From Pseudomonas rubra (GTDB lineage Bacteria > Pseudomonadota > Gammaproteobacteria > Pseudomonadales > Pseudomonadaceae): 64,000 nt of DNA. Each line of letters starts with the position of its first letter. Within the stretch, counting starts at the first letter, position 1. The stretch covers positions 25,332 to 89,331 of the forward strand of contig NZ_JAMDGZ010000025.1 in the NCBI RefSeq assembly GCF_028656935.1, given 5' to 3'. The notes below the pieces were generated by a model that saw only the letters and a program-made list of their open reading frames with translations, was not told where the DNA came from and did not search any database. Both the position numbers and the translations under genes were made by a program. Below, in pieces: positions 21,060-30,100 of this stretch.

Positions 21060-23642
21060 ATGACTCGCACTTGCCCACTTTTTGACTTCCCGGGCGGGTT
21101 GACCCGTGGGCGAACCACTATATTCCTGGGTTCGCTCAGCTTCGTCAGCCTGCCGCCGTTAGCCATGGCCGAGACACCGGAACCATTGGCAATACAATTT
21201 GAATCGGCGTTTCTCAGCAACGGCACCGCCTTGGCGGTTGACCTGTCGCGCTTCGAGAAGCGCAACATCGTTGCCGCTGGCGCGCACAACGTTGAAGTGT
21301 TCATCAACCAGCAATGGCAAGGCCGCCTGGATGTTGCTTTCGAAAGCCAAGGGGCAGGCCAGGATGCTTTCGCCTGTTTTGACCAAGCCTTGCTGCACAG
21401 GCTGGGCATTGCCACCGACCGACTTGCCAGCGAACACGTTGTGCAATTAGCGAGCGGCCATTGCCTGCACATCGAGGCCATACTGGCCGATGCCTTCAGT
21501 GAGTTCGACTTCAGCCGCCAGCAGCTCTCCCTGAGCATTCCACAAATCTGGCTCAAACGCGCCAGCCTCGACTATGTCGACCCTGGCCAATGGGACAGCG
21601 GCGTCTCCGCAGGCTTCATTGGCTACAACCTGAACGTCTACAACCTCAAACCCCGCAACCAACAGGAGAAACTACAAACCCAGGGATACTTGGGCCTGAA
21701 CAGCGGGGTCAACCTCGGCAACTGGCGCCTGCGCCATGATGGTGCCCTGAGCTGGAGCAACCAGGGCCTACAACACTACCAGAGCCATTCCAGCTATGCG
21801 CAGCGGGACATCACCCCCTGGTCATCACAACTGACCCTGGGAGAGACCTACACGCCGGGCGATCTTTTCAATTCGGTCAGCTTCATAGGGGCGCGCCTGG
21901 CCAGTGATGACCGTATGCTACCCCACTCGCAAAGCGGTTTTGCTCCGGTGGTCCGAGGCGTTGCCAACAGCAATGCGCGGGTAGTGGTGCGCCAGCGCGG
22001 GGTCATTTTGCACGAGTCCACCGTCGCACCTGGCGCATTCGAGATCGACGACCTGCAAGCCACAGGTTACGGCGGTGACCTCGGCGTCGAGATTACCGAA
22101 GCCGATGGTCAGGTGCGCAGCTTCTCGGTTCCCTATACCGCTGTGCCGCTGTCATTGCGCCCTGGGCAGCAACGCTACAGTACAACCTTCGGCACCCTGC
22201 AGAACCCACTTCTGGTGAGCGAGCCGGTATTCGTTGAAGGCAACTGGCAGTATGGCCTGAACAATCTGCTCAGTTCCTACAGCGGTCTTACTTTCGCCTC
22301 CGGTTACGGCGCGCTCCTGCTGGGAGGAGCACTGAACACCAGCCTGGGTGCCTTCGGCCTGGATGTCACCCAGGCTCGTACCCATCTACCAGGACTGGGC
22401 AGCCAACAGGGCCAAAGCCTGCGCGTGAGCTATGCCAAGACCCTGAACGCTACCGATACGCAAGTCGCCCTGGCCACTCACCGCTATTCCACCCAAGGTT
22501 ACTTCAATCTCGAAGACGCCTTTCTCAACCGCCAATACTGGCGCGGCACGAGCCACAGCCTGGACTTTCTCCATCAACGCAGCCGCAGTGCGCTGACCCT
22601 CGGCCAGCCCCTGGCTGAGCGCTATGGCCAAGTGCACCTGACAACCTCGGCAACGCGTTACTGGAACTACTCCGGCACCGACGTCAACTACTCACTGGGC
22701 TACAGCAACCACTTCAAACGTCTGACTTATGGGCTGTCAGCCGCGAGGGAGCGCAGCGCCTCCGGTCGGCGCGACAATGTTCTCAACCTGACCTTCTCCC
22801 TGCCACTGGGGCCCGATCGGTCCAAAACCCTCAACACCAGTGCCTCACGCAGCCAGCAGGGCCACAGCCAGATGCAGACCACCTTGAGCGGCATTGCCGA
22901 CACAGAGAATCGACTGAGCTACGGCGTGACCGCCAGCCACGACCGCCATCATGGCGAAGGCAACAGCAACCTGAGCGGCAACTTGCTTTACCGCAGCCCG
23001 GTCGCGGAATTAAGCGGCTCCCTCAGCCACGGCAAAAACCTCGCACAGAGCTCATTCGGTGCCCGTGGCGCCGTTGTCGCCCATGAGGGCGGTATCACGC
23101 TGTCCCAGCCTCTGGGCGAAACATTTGGCCTGGCCAGAGCTGAGCATGCCACTGGCGCCCGACTTAGCTCGTTCACGGCAGCCACTGTCGACCGCCACGG
23201 CTACGCGGTAATACCAAGCCTGACACCGTATCGAAGCAACAGGGTCGAGCTCGATCCCAAGGGACTGTCGACCGATATAGAACTACAGGGCACGGTACAA
23301 CAGACCGTACCACGGGCAGGCGCTATCCCCCTGCTGGAGTTTCAGACCGTCTCAGGGCGTTCCGCCGTGATCCACCTGCTCAAACCAGATGGCCGGGCAA
23401 TTGCTTTTGGTAGTGTCGTGAAGGATGAAGACGGGATTGAACTAGGCATCGTCGGCCAGGGTAGCCAAGCGTTCGTACGCGGGCTGAAGGAGCGCGGCAC
23501 TCTCGGGGTAAGCTGGGGAAACAGCCCGCAACAGAGCTGTACTGCTACCTACAGCCTGACGCAGCACTCACCCTCAGGCCTGCGCACTGCCGCAGCCACC
23601 TGTGAATCTTCCCAAGGCAGGGAGCCTGACGCCAATGAATAA
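21060..23642 (+). CDS. Outer-membrane fimbrial usher (PapC/FimD family)
   Basis: An 860-aa secretion pore. After a signal region (residues 1-37) the mature N-terminal domain starts near IQFESAFLSNGTALAVDLSRF, where most ushers have a closely similar FN-x-FL segment. The long beta-barrel includes YLGLNSGVNLGNWRLRH and LTLGETYTPGDLFNSVSFIGARLASDDRMLP; the plug region FAPVVRGVANSNARVVVRQ follows, and the C-terminal domains end with SCTATYSL. It recruits chaperone-subunit pairs and exports the pilus. Length is normal. Its stop overlaps the adhesin start by 8 bp. Confidence 0.95.
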   Translation: MTRTCPLFDFPGGLTRGRTTIFLGSLSFVSLPPLAMAETPEPLAIQFESAFLSNGTALAVDLSRFEKRNIVAAGAHNVEVFINQQWQGRLDVAFESQGAGQDAFACFDQALLHRLGIATDRLASEHVVQLASGHCLHIEAILADAFSEFDFSRQQLSLSIPQIWLKRASLDYVDPGQWDSGVSAGFIGYNLNVYNLKPRNQQEKLQTQGYLGLNSGVNLGNWRLRHDGALSWSNQGLQHYQSHSSYAQRDITPWSSQLTLGETYTPGDLFNSVSFIGARLASDDRMLPHSQSGFAPVVRGVANSNARVVVRQRGVILHESTVAPGAFEIDDLQATGYGGDLGVEITEADGQVRSFSVPYTAVPLSLRPGQQRYSTTFGTLQNPLLVSEPVFVEGNWQYGLNNLLSSYSGLTFASGYGALLLGGALNTSLGAFGLDVTQARTHLPGLGSQQGQSLRVSYAKTLNATDTQVALATHRYSTQGYFNLEDAFLNRQYWRGTSHSLDFLHQRSRSALTLGQPLAERYGQVHLTTSATRYWNYSGTDVNYSLGYSNHFKRLTYGLSAARERSASGRRDNVLNLTFSLPLGPDRSKTLNTSASRSQQGHSQMQTTLSGIADTENRLSYGVTASHDRHHGEGNSNLSGNLLYRSPVAELSGSLSHGKNLAQSSFGARGAVVAHEGGITLSQPLGETFGLARAEHATGARLSSFTAATVDRHGYAVIPSLTPYRSNRVELDPKGLSTDIELQGTVQQTVPRAGAIPLLEFQTVSGRSAVIHLLKPDGRAIAFGSVVKDEDGIELGIVGQGSQAFVRGLKERGTLGVSWGNSPQQSCTATYSLTQHSPSGLRTAAATCESSQGREPDANE

Positions 23643-24636
23643 GTGCACGACTGCTGAACGACTTCTCCGGGTAGCACTGGCCCTTCCGGTCATCACCACC
23701 CTGCAACAGGCCCATGCCGATGACAGTAAAACAACCTGTCGCTATACCGGCAGTTCCCGCCCCCAGCTGGTGAGCATCAACCTGCCTACGCAACTGAGCG
23801 TTCCGGCAAACGCCGCAATTGGCAGCGTGCTCTTCGAGCGCAGGCAAAGCGGTGCTCTCATGACGCTGAACTGTGCGTCACGCGTGCCCTACTCCCTGGG
23901 TTTCTCCAACCCGATCAACCGGCACAATGGTTACATCTATCAGACAACGGCACCCGGCATCGGTATTCGCGTGCTGATCGAGGGTGGGGACTACGAATAC
24001 ATGAGCTGGCCCAGATTCAATGGCACCACTCCCAGAGGCGGCAACAGCTCCTACACGCCAAGCTTTACCCTCAGCCTGATCAAGACCGGCACAGTCTCAG
24101 GCGGCAGTATCCGTTTACCCTCCCAATTGGCACATGGAACTCTGGCCAACCTGATACCGGAAACCCTGATACTTCCCAATACCCAAGTACAGATCGTCAC
24201 GCCCAATCCAACCTGTAGCGTGGCCCCAGACTCGCAGAACCCTCGAGTAGCACTGGGCAGCCACGCTCAACAGTTTTTCAATCAGGTCAACAAAACCACC
24301 GCCCCTGTTCCCTTCAATATTCGCCTGAACTGCTCAGGTGGAGGATCGGGTGGGCGACTTTCCGTCAACTACACCCTCAGGGACATCCATGCGGCGAACA
24401 ACAATTCCAGCATCCTCAGCCTGGCGCCAGGCTCTCAGTCAAGCGGCATCGGCATTCAGGTACTGAAGGCCGATAACAATGTGATTTTCCTCGGTCAACA
24501 GCAGCACGCCGGGACAGTCGCTGTCGGCACGTCCAGCTTCAACATCCCCTTGCGCGCCCGGTTCATCCAGACCGGCTCGCAGGTTCGGCCCGGTAACGCC
24601 CAGGGCCAGGCCAGCTTCACCATGACCTACAACTGA
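23635..24636 (+). CDS. Fimbrial tip protein/adhesin (two-domain)
   Basis: A 333-aa exported protein: signal peptide (LLRVALALPVITTLQQAHA-D), an N-terminal domain of about 180 residues that I do not recognise (YEYMSWPRFNGTTPRGGNS), and a C-terminal pilin-like domain starting near CSVAPDSQNPRVALGSHAQQ and ending QGQASFTMTYN. Two-domain proteins encoded after the usher are usually tip adhesins such as FimH, with the first domain binding the host ligand. The ligand is unknown. ATG 23635 overlaps the usher by 8 bp. It is the last gene of the operon. Confidence 0.83.
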   Translation: MNKCTTAERLLRVALALPVITTLQQAHADDSKTTCRYTGSSRPQLVSINLPTQLSVPANAAIGSVLFERRQSGALMTLNCASRVPYSLGFSNPINRHNGYIYQTTAPGIGIRVLIEGGDYEYMSWPRFNGTTPRGGNSSYTPSFTLSLIKTGTVSGGSIRLPSQLAHGTLANLIPETLILPNTQVQIVTPNPTCSVAPDSQNPRVALGSHAQQFFNQVNKTTAPVPFNIRLNCSGGGSGGRLSVNYTLRDIHAANNNSSILSLAPGSQSSGIGIQVLKADNNVIFLGQQQHAGTVAVGTSSFNIPLRARFIQTGSQVRPGNAQGQASFTMTYN

Positions 24637-24649
24637 AAACACGGGCAAA

Positions 24650-24678
24650 AAAATGCCAGGCACAAGCCTGGCATTTTC
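24650..24678. terminator. Bidirectional terminator between fimbrial operon and ybaB
   Basis: AATGCCAGGC (24652-24661) and GCCTGGCATT (24666-24675) with an ACAA loop. A run of A precedes and TTTT follows the stem, so it can stop transcription from both sides. Confidence 0.88.
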
Positions 24679-24692
24679 ACTGAAGCAGCGCT

Positions 24693-25019
24693 TCAGAACG
24701 GCATTTTGAAGCCCGGCGGCAGCTGCATGCCGGCGGTCATGCCGCCCATTTTTTCCTGGCTATTGGCTTCGACCTTGCGCACCGCGTCGTTGACAGCGGC
24801 GGCGATCAGGTCTTCAAGCACTTCCTTGTCTTCCTGCATCATGCTGTCGTCCAGGCTGATGCGCTTGACGTCGTGACGACCGGTCATTACCACGCTGACC
24901 AGGCCGGCACCGGATTGGCCGGTCACTTCGGCGTTGGCCAGTTCTTCCTGCATCTTGGCCATTTTTTCCTGCATTTGCTGGGCCTGCTTCATCAGGCCGG
25001 CCATGCCACCTTTCATCAT
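24693..25019 (-). CDS. ybaB: Nucleoid-associated protein, YbaB/EbfC family
   Basis: A 108-aa Met/Gln-rich DNA-binding protein ([20 protein letters not shown]... then LPPGFKMPF). The family forms dimers that coat DNA. ATG 25019 is chosen because GAGGTGA lies 5-8 nt upstream; a GTG nine bases earlier is also in frame. It is cotranscribed with dnaX (61 bp gap), but recR, its usual third partner, is displaced to 19250. Confidence 0.95.
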   Translation of the reverse strand: MMKGGMAGLMKQAQQMQEKMAKMQEELANAEVTGQSGAGLVSVVMTGRHDVKRISLDDSMMQEDKEVLEDLIAAAVNDAVRKVEANSQEKMGGMTAGMQLPPGFKMPF

Positions 25020-25080
25020 GGGGATCACCTCAAGTATTACGTTACGGGGTGCAGCGCGGGCCTGGCCCGGGCCACTGGTG

Positions 25081-27093
25081 TTATTCGGTCATTGGAACCT
25101 GGACATCGACAGGTTCGATTGTATCGTGGCGGACCATGGCGCCGAACTGCTGGATCATCTGCTGGATCAACGGATCATCCTGGATCGAGGCTTCGGCCTG
25201 GCCCTGACGCTCGGCACGCTTGCGCGCCGCAGCCTGGGCTGGGGTCTCCTGCTCCGGACGAATCAGCTCGATGCTCAGTTTGAGCGTACGGCCCAGGTGC
25301 TGGTTCAATGCATCGTTCAGGCGCCGCTGTTGGGTGGCATTGAACAGGGCGCTGTGGGCCGGATCCAGGTGCAGCAGCCAATCATCGCCCTCGGCGCTGA
25401 TCAGCGTGCAGTTGGCGGCGATACTGCCGGTCATCCCGGAAATCGGCAACTGCGGGAACAATTCCAGCCATTTCAGCGCAAGGCCCGTGGCCGGTTGCGC
25501 AGCAGGCAACGGCTCGGCCGGCGGCGCATCGACCTCATGGGCATGTTCAATGGCCAGCTCATCCAGATAACTGTAGCTGGCCGGGTCCATTTCCGGCTCG
25601 TAATAGTCTTCATCCAGCGGTGGTTCGTCGTCGCGGTCCATGCCGGCCGGGCTGTAGCCGATGCCATCGTCGGGCGCAGGCAGGTCCGGTGGCGCAACCT
25701 TCTGAATTGGCGCGGGCGTTGCGGCGAGTTCGGGCGGCGGTTCGACGGCATCCATCGCCGGCTCGACCTCTGCCTCGTCGGCGGCGGGATCGTTCCAGGG
25801 CAGATCGACCACCGGCTCGGGCGCCTGGGCCTCTGCGGGCTCGGGCTCAGGCTCTGCAACGGGCTCTGGCTCGGCAACCACTGGCGCTGGCACCGCAACC
25901 GCCACGACCGGCGCGGCCTCGGAGGCTGCTGCCACTGCGCTTGCAGAATCAGCTGTGGCCTGGCTGATCCCCACCGGCTTTAGCAGTGGTTTGGGCGCAT
26001 CGTCGGTATCGGCGGGCCGGAACGCCAGCATGCGCAGCAGGACCATTTCAAAGCCGCCACGCGGATCCGGTGCCAAGGGCAGGTCACGTCGACCGATCAG
26101 GCCCATCTGGTAGTAGAACTGCACATCTTCGGCCGGCAATGCCTGGGCCAGGGCAAGGACCCGGTCACGATCGCCCTGGCCGTTGTCGACGGCCTCCGGC
26201 AACGCCTGGGCAATGGCCACGCGGTGCAGCACGTTGAGCATCTCAGCCAGCACCCCGCTCCAGTCCGGCCCCTGCTCGGCAAGATGCCGAACGGCTTCGA
26301 GCAAGGCCCGTGCATCCCCCTCCAGCAGTGCCTGGAGCACACCGTAGACCTGGCCATGATCGAGCGTGCCGAGCATCGCCCGCACATCGGCAGCCAGCAC
26401 CTTGCCTTCACCGAATGCAATGGCCTGGTCGGTCAGGCTCATGGCGTCGCGCATGGAACCGTCGGCCGCACGGCCCAGCAGCCACAGGGCGTCGTCCTCG
26501 AACGGAACGTTTTCAGCGCCGAGCACATGACTCAAGTGCTCGACCACCCGCTCAGGGGTCATGTTTTTCAGGGAGAACTGCAGGCAACGCGAGAGGATGG
26601 TCGCTGGCAACTTCTGCGGATCAGTGGTGGCAAGGATGAACTTGACGTAGGGCGGCGGCTCTTCCAGGGTTTTGAGCAAGGCGTTGAACGAGTGGCTGGA
26701 GAGCATGTGCACTTCGTCGATCAGGTAGACCTTGAAGCGTCCACGGCTCGGTGCATATTGCACATTGTCGAGCAACTCGCGGGTGTCTTCGACCTTGGTG
26801 CGGCTGGCGGCGTCGATCTCGATCAGGTCGACGAAGCGCCCCTCGTCAATCTCCCGGCATACCGAGCAGGTACCGCACGGGGTCGAGGTGATGCCGGTTT
26901 CGCAGTTGAGGCACTTGGCGATGATCCGCGCAATGGTGGTCTTGCCCACCCCGCGGGTACCGGTAAACAGGTAGGCGTGGTGCAGGCGCTGGTTGTCCAG
27001 CGCGTTGATCAAGGCCTTGAGCACATGGGCCTGGCCGACCATTTCGCGGAACGAGCGCGGACGCCATTTACGTGCAAGAACCTGATAACTCAT
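25081..27093 (-). CDS. dnaX: DNA polymerase III subunits gamma and tau
   Basis: A 670-aa clamp-loader ATPase. Walker A is GTRGVGKTT, the zinc module is [19 protein letters not shown], Walker B is LIDEVHML, and the sensor/SRC region is ILSRCLQF. A Pro/Glu/Ala-rich linker (residues about 390-500) leads to the C-terminal domain that binds DnaB and the polymerase. I looked no further for a frameshift site for the short gamma form. It begins 87 bp after the end of the upstream LRR gene on the same strand. Confidence 0.97.
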   Translation of the reverse strand: MSYQVLARKWRPRSFREMVGQAHVLKALINALDNQRLHHAYLFTGTRGVGKTTIARIIAKCLNCETGITSTPCGTCSVCREIDEGRFVDLIEIDAASRTKVEDTRELLDNVQYAPSRGRFKVYLIDEVHMLSSHSFNALLKTLEEPPPYVKFILATTDPQKLPATILSRCLQFSLKNMTPERVVEHLSHVLGAENVPFEDDALWLLGRAADGSMRDAMSLTDQAIAFGEGKVLAADVRAMLGTLDHGQVYGVLQALLEGDARALLEAVRHLAEQGPDWSGVLAEMLNVLHRVAIAQALPEAVDNGQGDRDRVLALAQALPAEDVQFYYQMGLIGRRDLPLAPDPRGGFEMVLLRMLAFRPADTDDAPKPLLKPVGISQATADSASAVAAASEAAPVVAVAVPAPVVAEPEPVAEPEPEPAEAQAPEPVVDLPWNDPAADEAEVEPAMDAVEPPPELAATPAPIQKVAPPDLPAPDDGIGYSPAGMDRDDEPPLDEDYYEPEMDPASYSYLDELAIEHAHEVDAPPAEPLPAAQPATGLALKWLELFPQLPISGMTGSIAANCTLISAEGDDWLLHLDPAHSALFNATQQRRLNDALNQHLGRTLKLSIELIRPEQETPAQAAARKRAERQGQAEASIQDDPLIQQMIQQFGAMVRHDTIEPVDVQVPMTE

Positions 27094-27180
27094 CGAAAAC
27101 CGTCGCGCCTGGCAAGCTGGAAAGGGCTAATGCTAGCGGAGCGGGGGCAAAATTGCACCCCGCCCTTGCCAGCCGCCCTC

Positions 27181-30100
27181 TCAGGCCGACCCGCGCGACG
27201 GTAGGCCAGGCAAGCCCAGGGCTTCACGGGTCAGGCGCCTGAGCAGTTGCCATTCGGCATCCGCCTGGCGCTGCTGCTGCACAAGCTCCAACTCCGCGCG
27301 TTGCGGCGCAGGCAAACCGGCCCAATTCGCACGCTCGAGGCTAAGCCTGGCCTGGAATCTGGCTTCCAGATCATTGAGGTTATGCTGGCGGGTTTGCAGG
27401 ATGTACATGATCCAGTAGTCCTGTTGCGCCAGGAACTCAACGAACTGCTCATCGGTGGCCGCCCGCACATGTTCGATGGCGCGGGTCAACTGCGCGCTGT
27501 CCAGCACCAGGCCCTCGAGGCGGTCGACCAGACGCGTGCCCGGCAGGTCGAGGCGATCATGCAACTGATGTCGATAGGCCAGGGTGACATCTTCACCCGC
27601 CTGGCGTAGCGCGGCACTGGCCTGCACCTGCTGGCGAACGAATGCATCCAGGCGCCGCTGCCTGAACCAGGCTCGGGAAAAGGTCAGCAATGCGGTTGGC
27701 GCGCCACTTTGAATACCCTCATGCAGGGCGCGCAACGCCAGCACGCGGTTTTCCAGGCTCACGAAACTGCGCAGCGGGCTTTGCCCTGACAACACCGGCT
27801 CAGCCGCTATGATCATCAACTCGCGACCCAGGCCATGATCGACCGCCGCTTGCAGCAGTGCCCTGACCCGGGCACGCAGCGCCTCGGTGTAATCCAGCGC
27901 CTGGTCCGTGGTGGACAACTGGTCGAGCAAGCGGAACAGCGCCTGGCTGCCAGGCTCCTGCTCGAGCAAGTGCCAATGCTCCCGAGCCCGGGGATGCAAA
28001 GCCACCGGGGCGATCCAGAACTGCTCGCTCAGAGAGCCCTGACGCCCTGAACCTGCCGGCACCGACTCCATGGCCTGCAAACGCAAAAACTCCCGGAAAG
28101 TGCCCGCGGCCAAGGGATTGTTGTCGAGACTGATACTGCGCAGGAACGCGCCAGGCTCCTCCAAATAGGTCGCTGGCAGCGTAGTGATTTGATTGTCGCG
28201 CAGATCGATGCTGCGCAGTTGTGGCAAGTCGCGCATACCCGCCGGTACTTCGCGCAACGCCGTATAGCGCAACTGCACGCGGTGCAATTGCACCAGCAGA
28301 CTGAAGTCCGGCGCTTGCGCCAGGGACGTCCCGGTCAGGTCCAGGGTTTCGAGCATGCTCATGCGCTGCAATTGCATCACCCCGGTTACATTCAAGCCGC
28401 CACCATTGTTGCGCAGGCGCAGGTTGCGCAACGCCACTAGCTGTTCAAGCCCCGGCGCCAGCTCAGTAAAGTGGTTGTTGGACAGGTCGAGCATACGCAA
28501 ACGTGGCAACTTCTGGATAAAACCATCGATGCTCGTGGCCAGGTTCATATCCGACAAATCGAGTTCGACGACATGACTGAGGTCCACCCCCGCCAGGCTG
28601 GGCAATTCACCAACATGCAAGCCTGACAGCGACAACGAATAACCCAGGTGCTGACCGAAGGCCGTATTGATCGAGCGCCCCCGGCGTCGCCAGACATCCT
28701 CCAGACGTTCGGCGAATGCCTGTCGATAGGCACCCTGGCGCACGGTACCGGGCTGCGCCTGCCAGCGCGCCAACGACTCACGCAAGCGCAGCAACTGGCT
28801 TCTTCGCGTTGCCAGCAAGGTATGCAGCGCCCGAGGACGTGTCGCGTAAGGCTGGATAAAGGCACTGATATCCCGCTCGGTGAAGTCTGGGTACAGCTCC
28901 AGAATCAGCTCGCTGACATCACCACTACCTCCCAGCGGTATGCCGTTGCCACTCAGTGCATAACCCAATCGTCCATCGTCGAATCGTTGCAATGGTGTCC
29001 ACCATTTGCGCTCACCGATGGCCAGTACATTACGACTGGTCTGGCGCTGAGCAGCGGCCTGCAGCCCCAACTGCCGACGCAGATTTTCCACCCCTTGCGG
29101 CGCGGTCATGCCACCCAGTTCCAGGGCAAGGTCCAAGAGGCTTTTGGGCCGGGCAGCCGGAGTACCCGCAGAGACGAACAGATCGCCACGCCGCAACAGC
29201 TGGGTGGCACCATCAGCCGTGCCGTCGAGCGTCAGCTTCAATGCCCATGGCCAGCGCGGGTCCAGCGCAAGAAAGTGCAGCAACAAGCGATGGTTATCCT
29301 CATTGGCCAGGCGCGGCCAGAAGAAGCCTTCCAATGCCCGGCCCAGGCGCTGATCACGCAACCCGGTGCGCGCCAGCTCGCCCAGGCGCAGCGGCAGACG
29401 CCGGTCACTGTTCAGGCGCTTGAACTCGGGTGCATCCAGCGATGCCTCCAGTGCCGCCGCCCGCGGCGCCGACAGCCCGGGAAAGAAGCTGCGCAGCACG
29501 CCGGGAGCAGTGCTGGCCTCACCTTCCAGGCAACGGTCGAAGAACAGCTGCCAGTGACTGCCCAACCAGTCGCTCATGCTGAAACCCAATTGCTGCGCTG
29601 TCCGTCCGGCAGCATCGACAGTGGGCATCAGCAGCGTTCGCTCACGCTCATCCAGCACCGCCAACAGGCTCGCCAGCAGGCCGTCACGCTCGACATTAGC
29701 CTTGAGCAACTGCACGCGCTGCGACGTTTGCTCGGCCAAGTGTTCGACCAGCTCGAACGTGCGCGCCGCACGCCCCTCATGCATCGCTTGCATCAAGCCC
29801 CTGACCAGTTCGACATCCACGGCCTCGGCCGTAGTCGCAAGGTCGGCGTTGAAGTGCTGCAGGCGGCGATACCAGCGCAAGCGTGCACAGGCATCAAGCA
29901 GGTCGCCATCGAAGGGGCGACGCCGTTCGAACAGTTGCCGTAAATGTGCATCATCGCGTCCGGCAATGGCCATGAGCGCTTCGATCTCCTGATCACTCAA
30001 GCCCTCGGCCACCGGCCCTGCGCGACGAAACAAGGTGGCCCCGCCAGGCCACTGCCGCGGGCGTTCGCAGGCCGCCCACCAGCCACCCTGGCCGTTGTCC

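Noticed and set aside
25081..27093. Programmed frameshift site for the short gamma form of DnaX
   Set aside because: I did not find an A-AAA-AAG slippery run in the expected place, so no claim is made.
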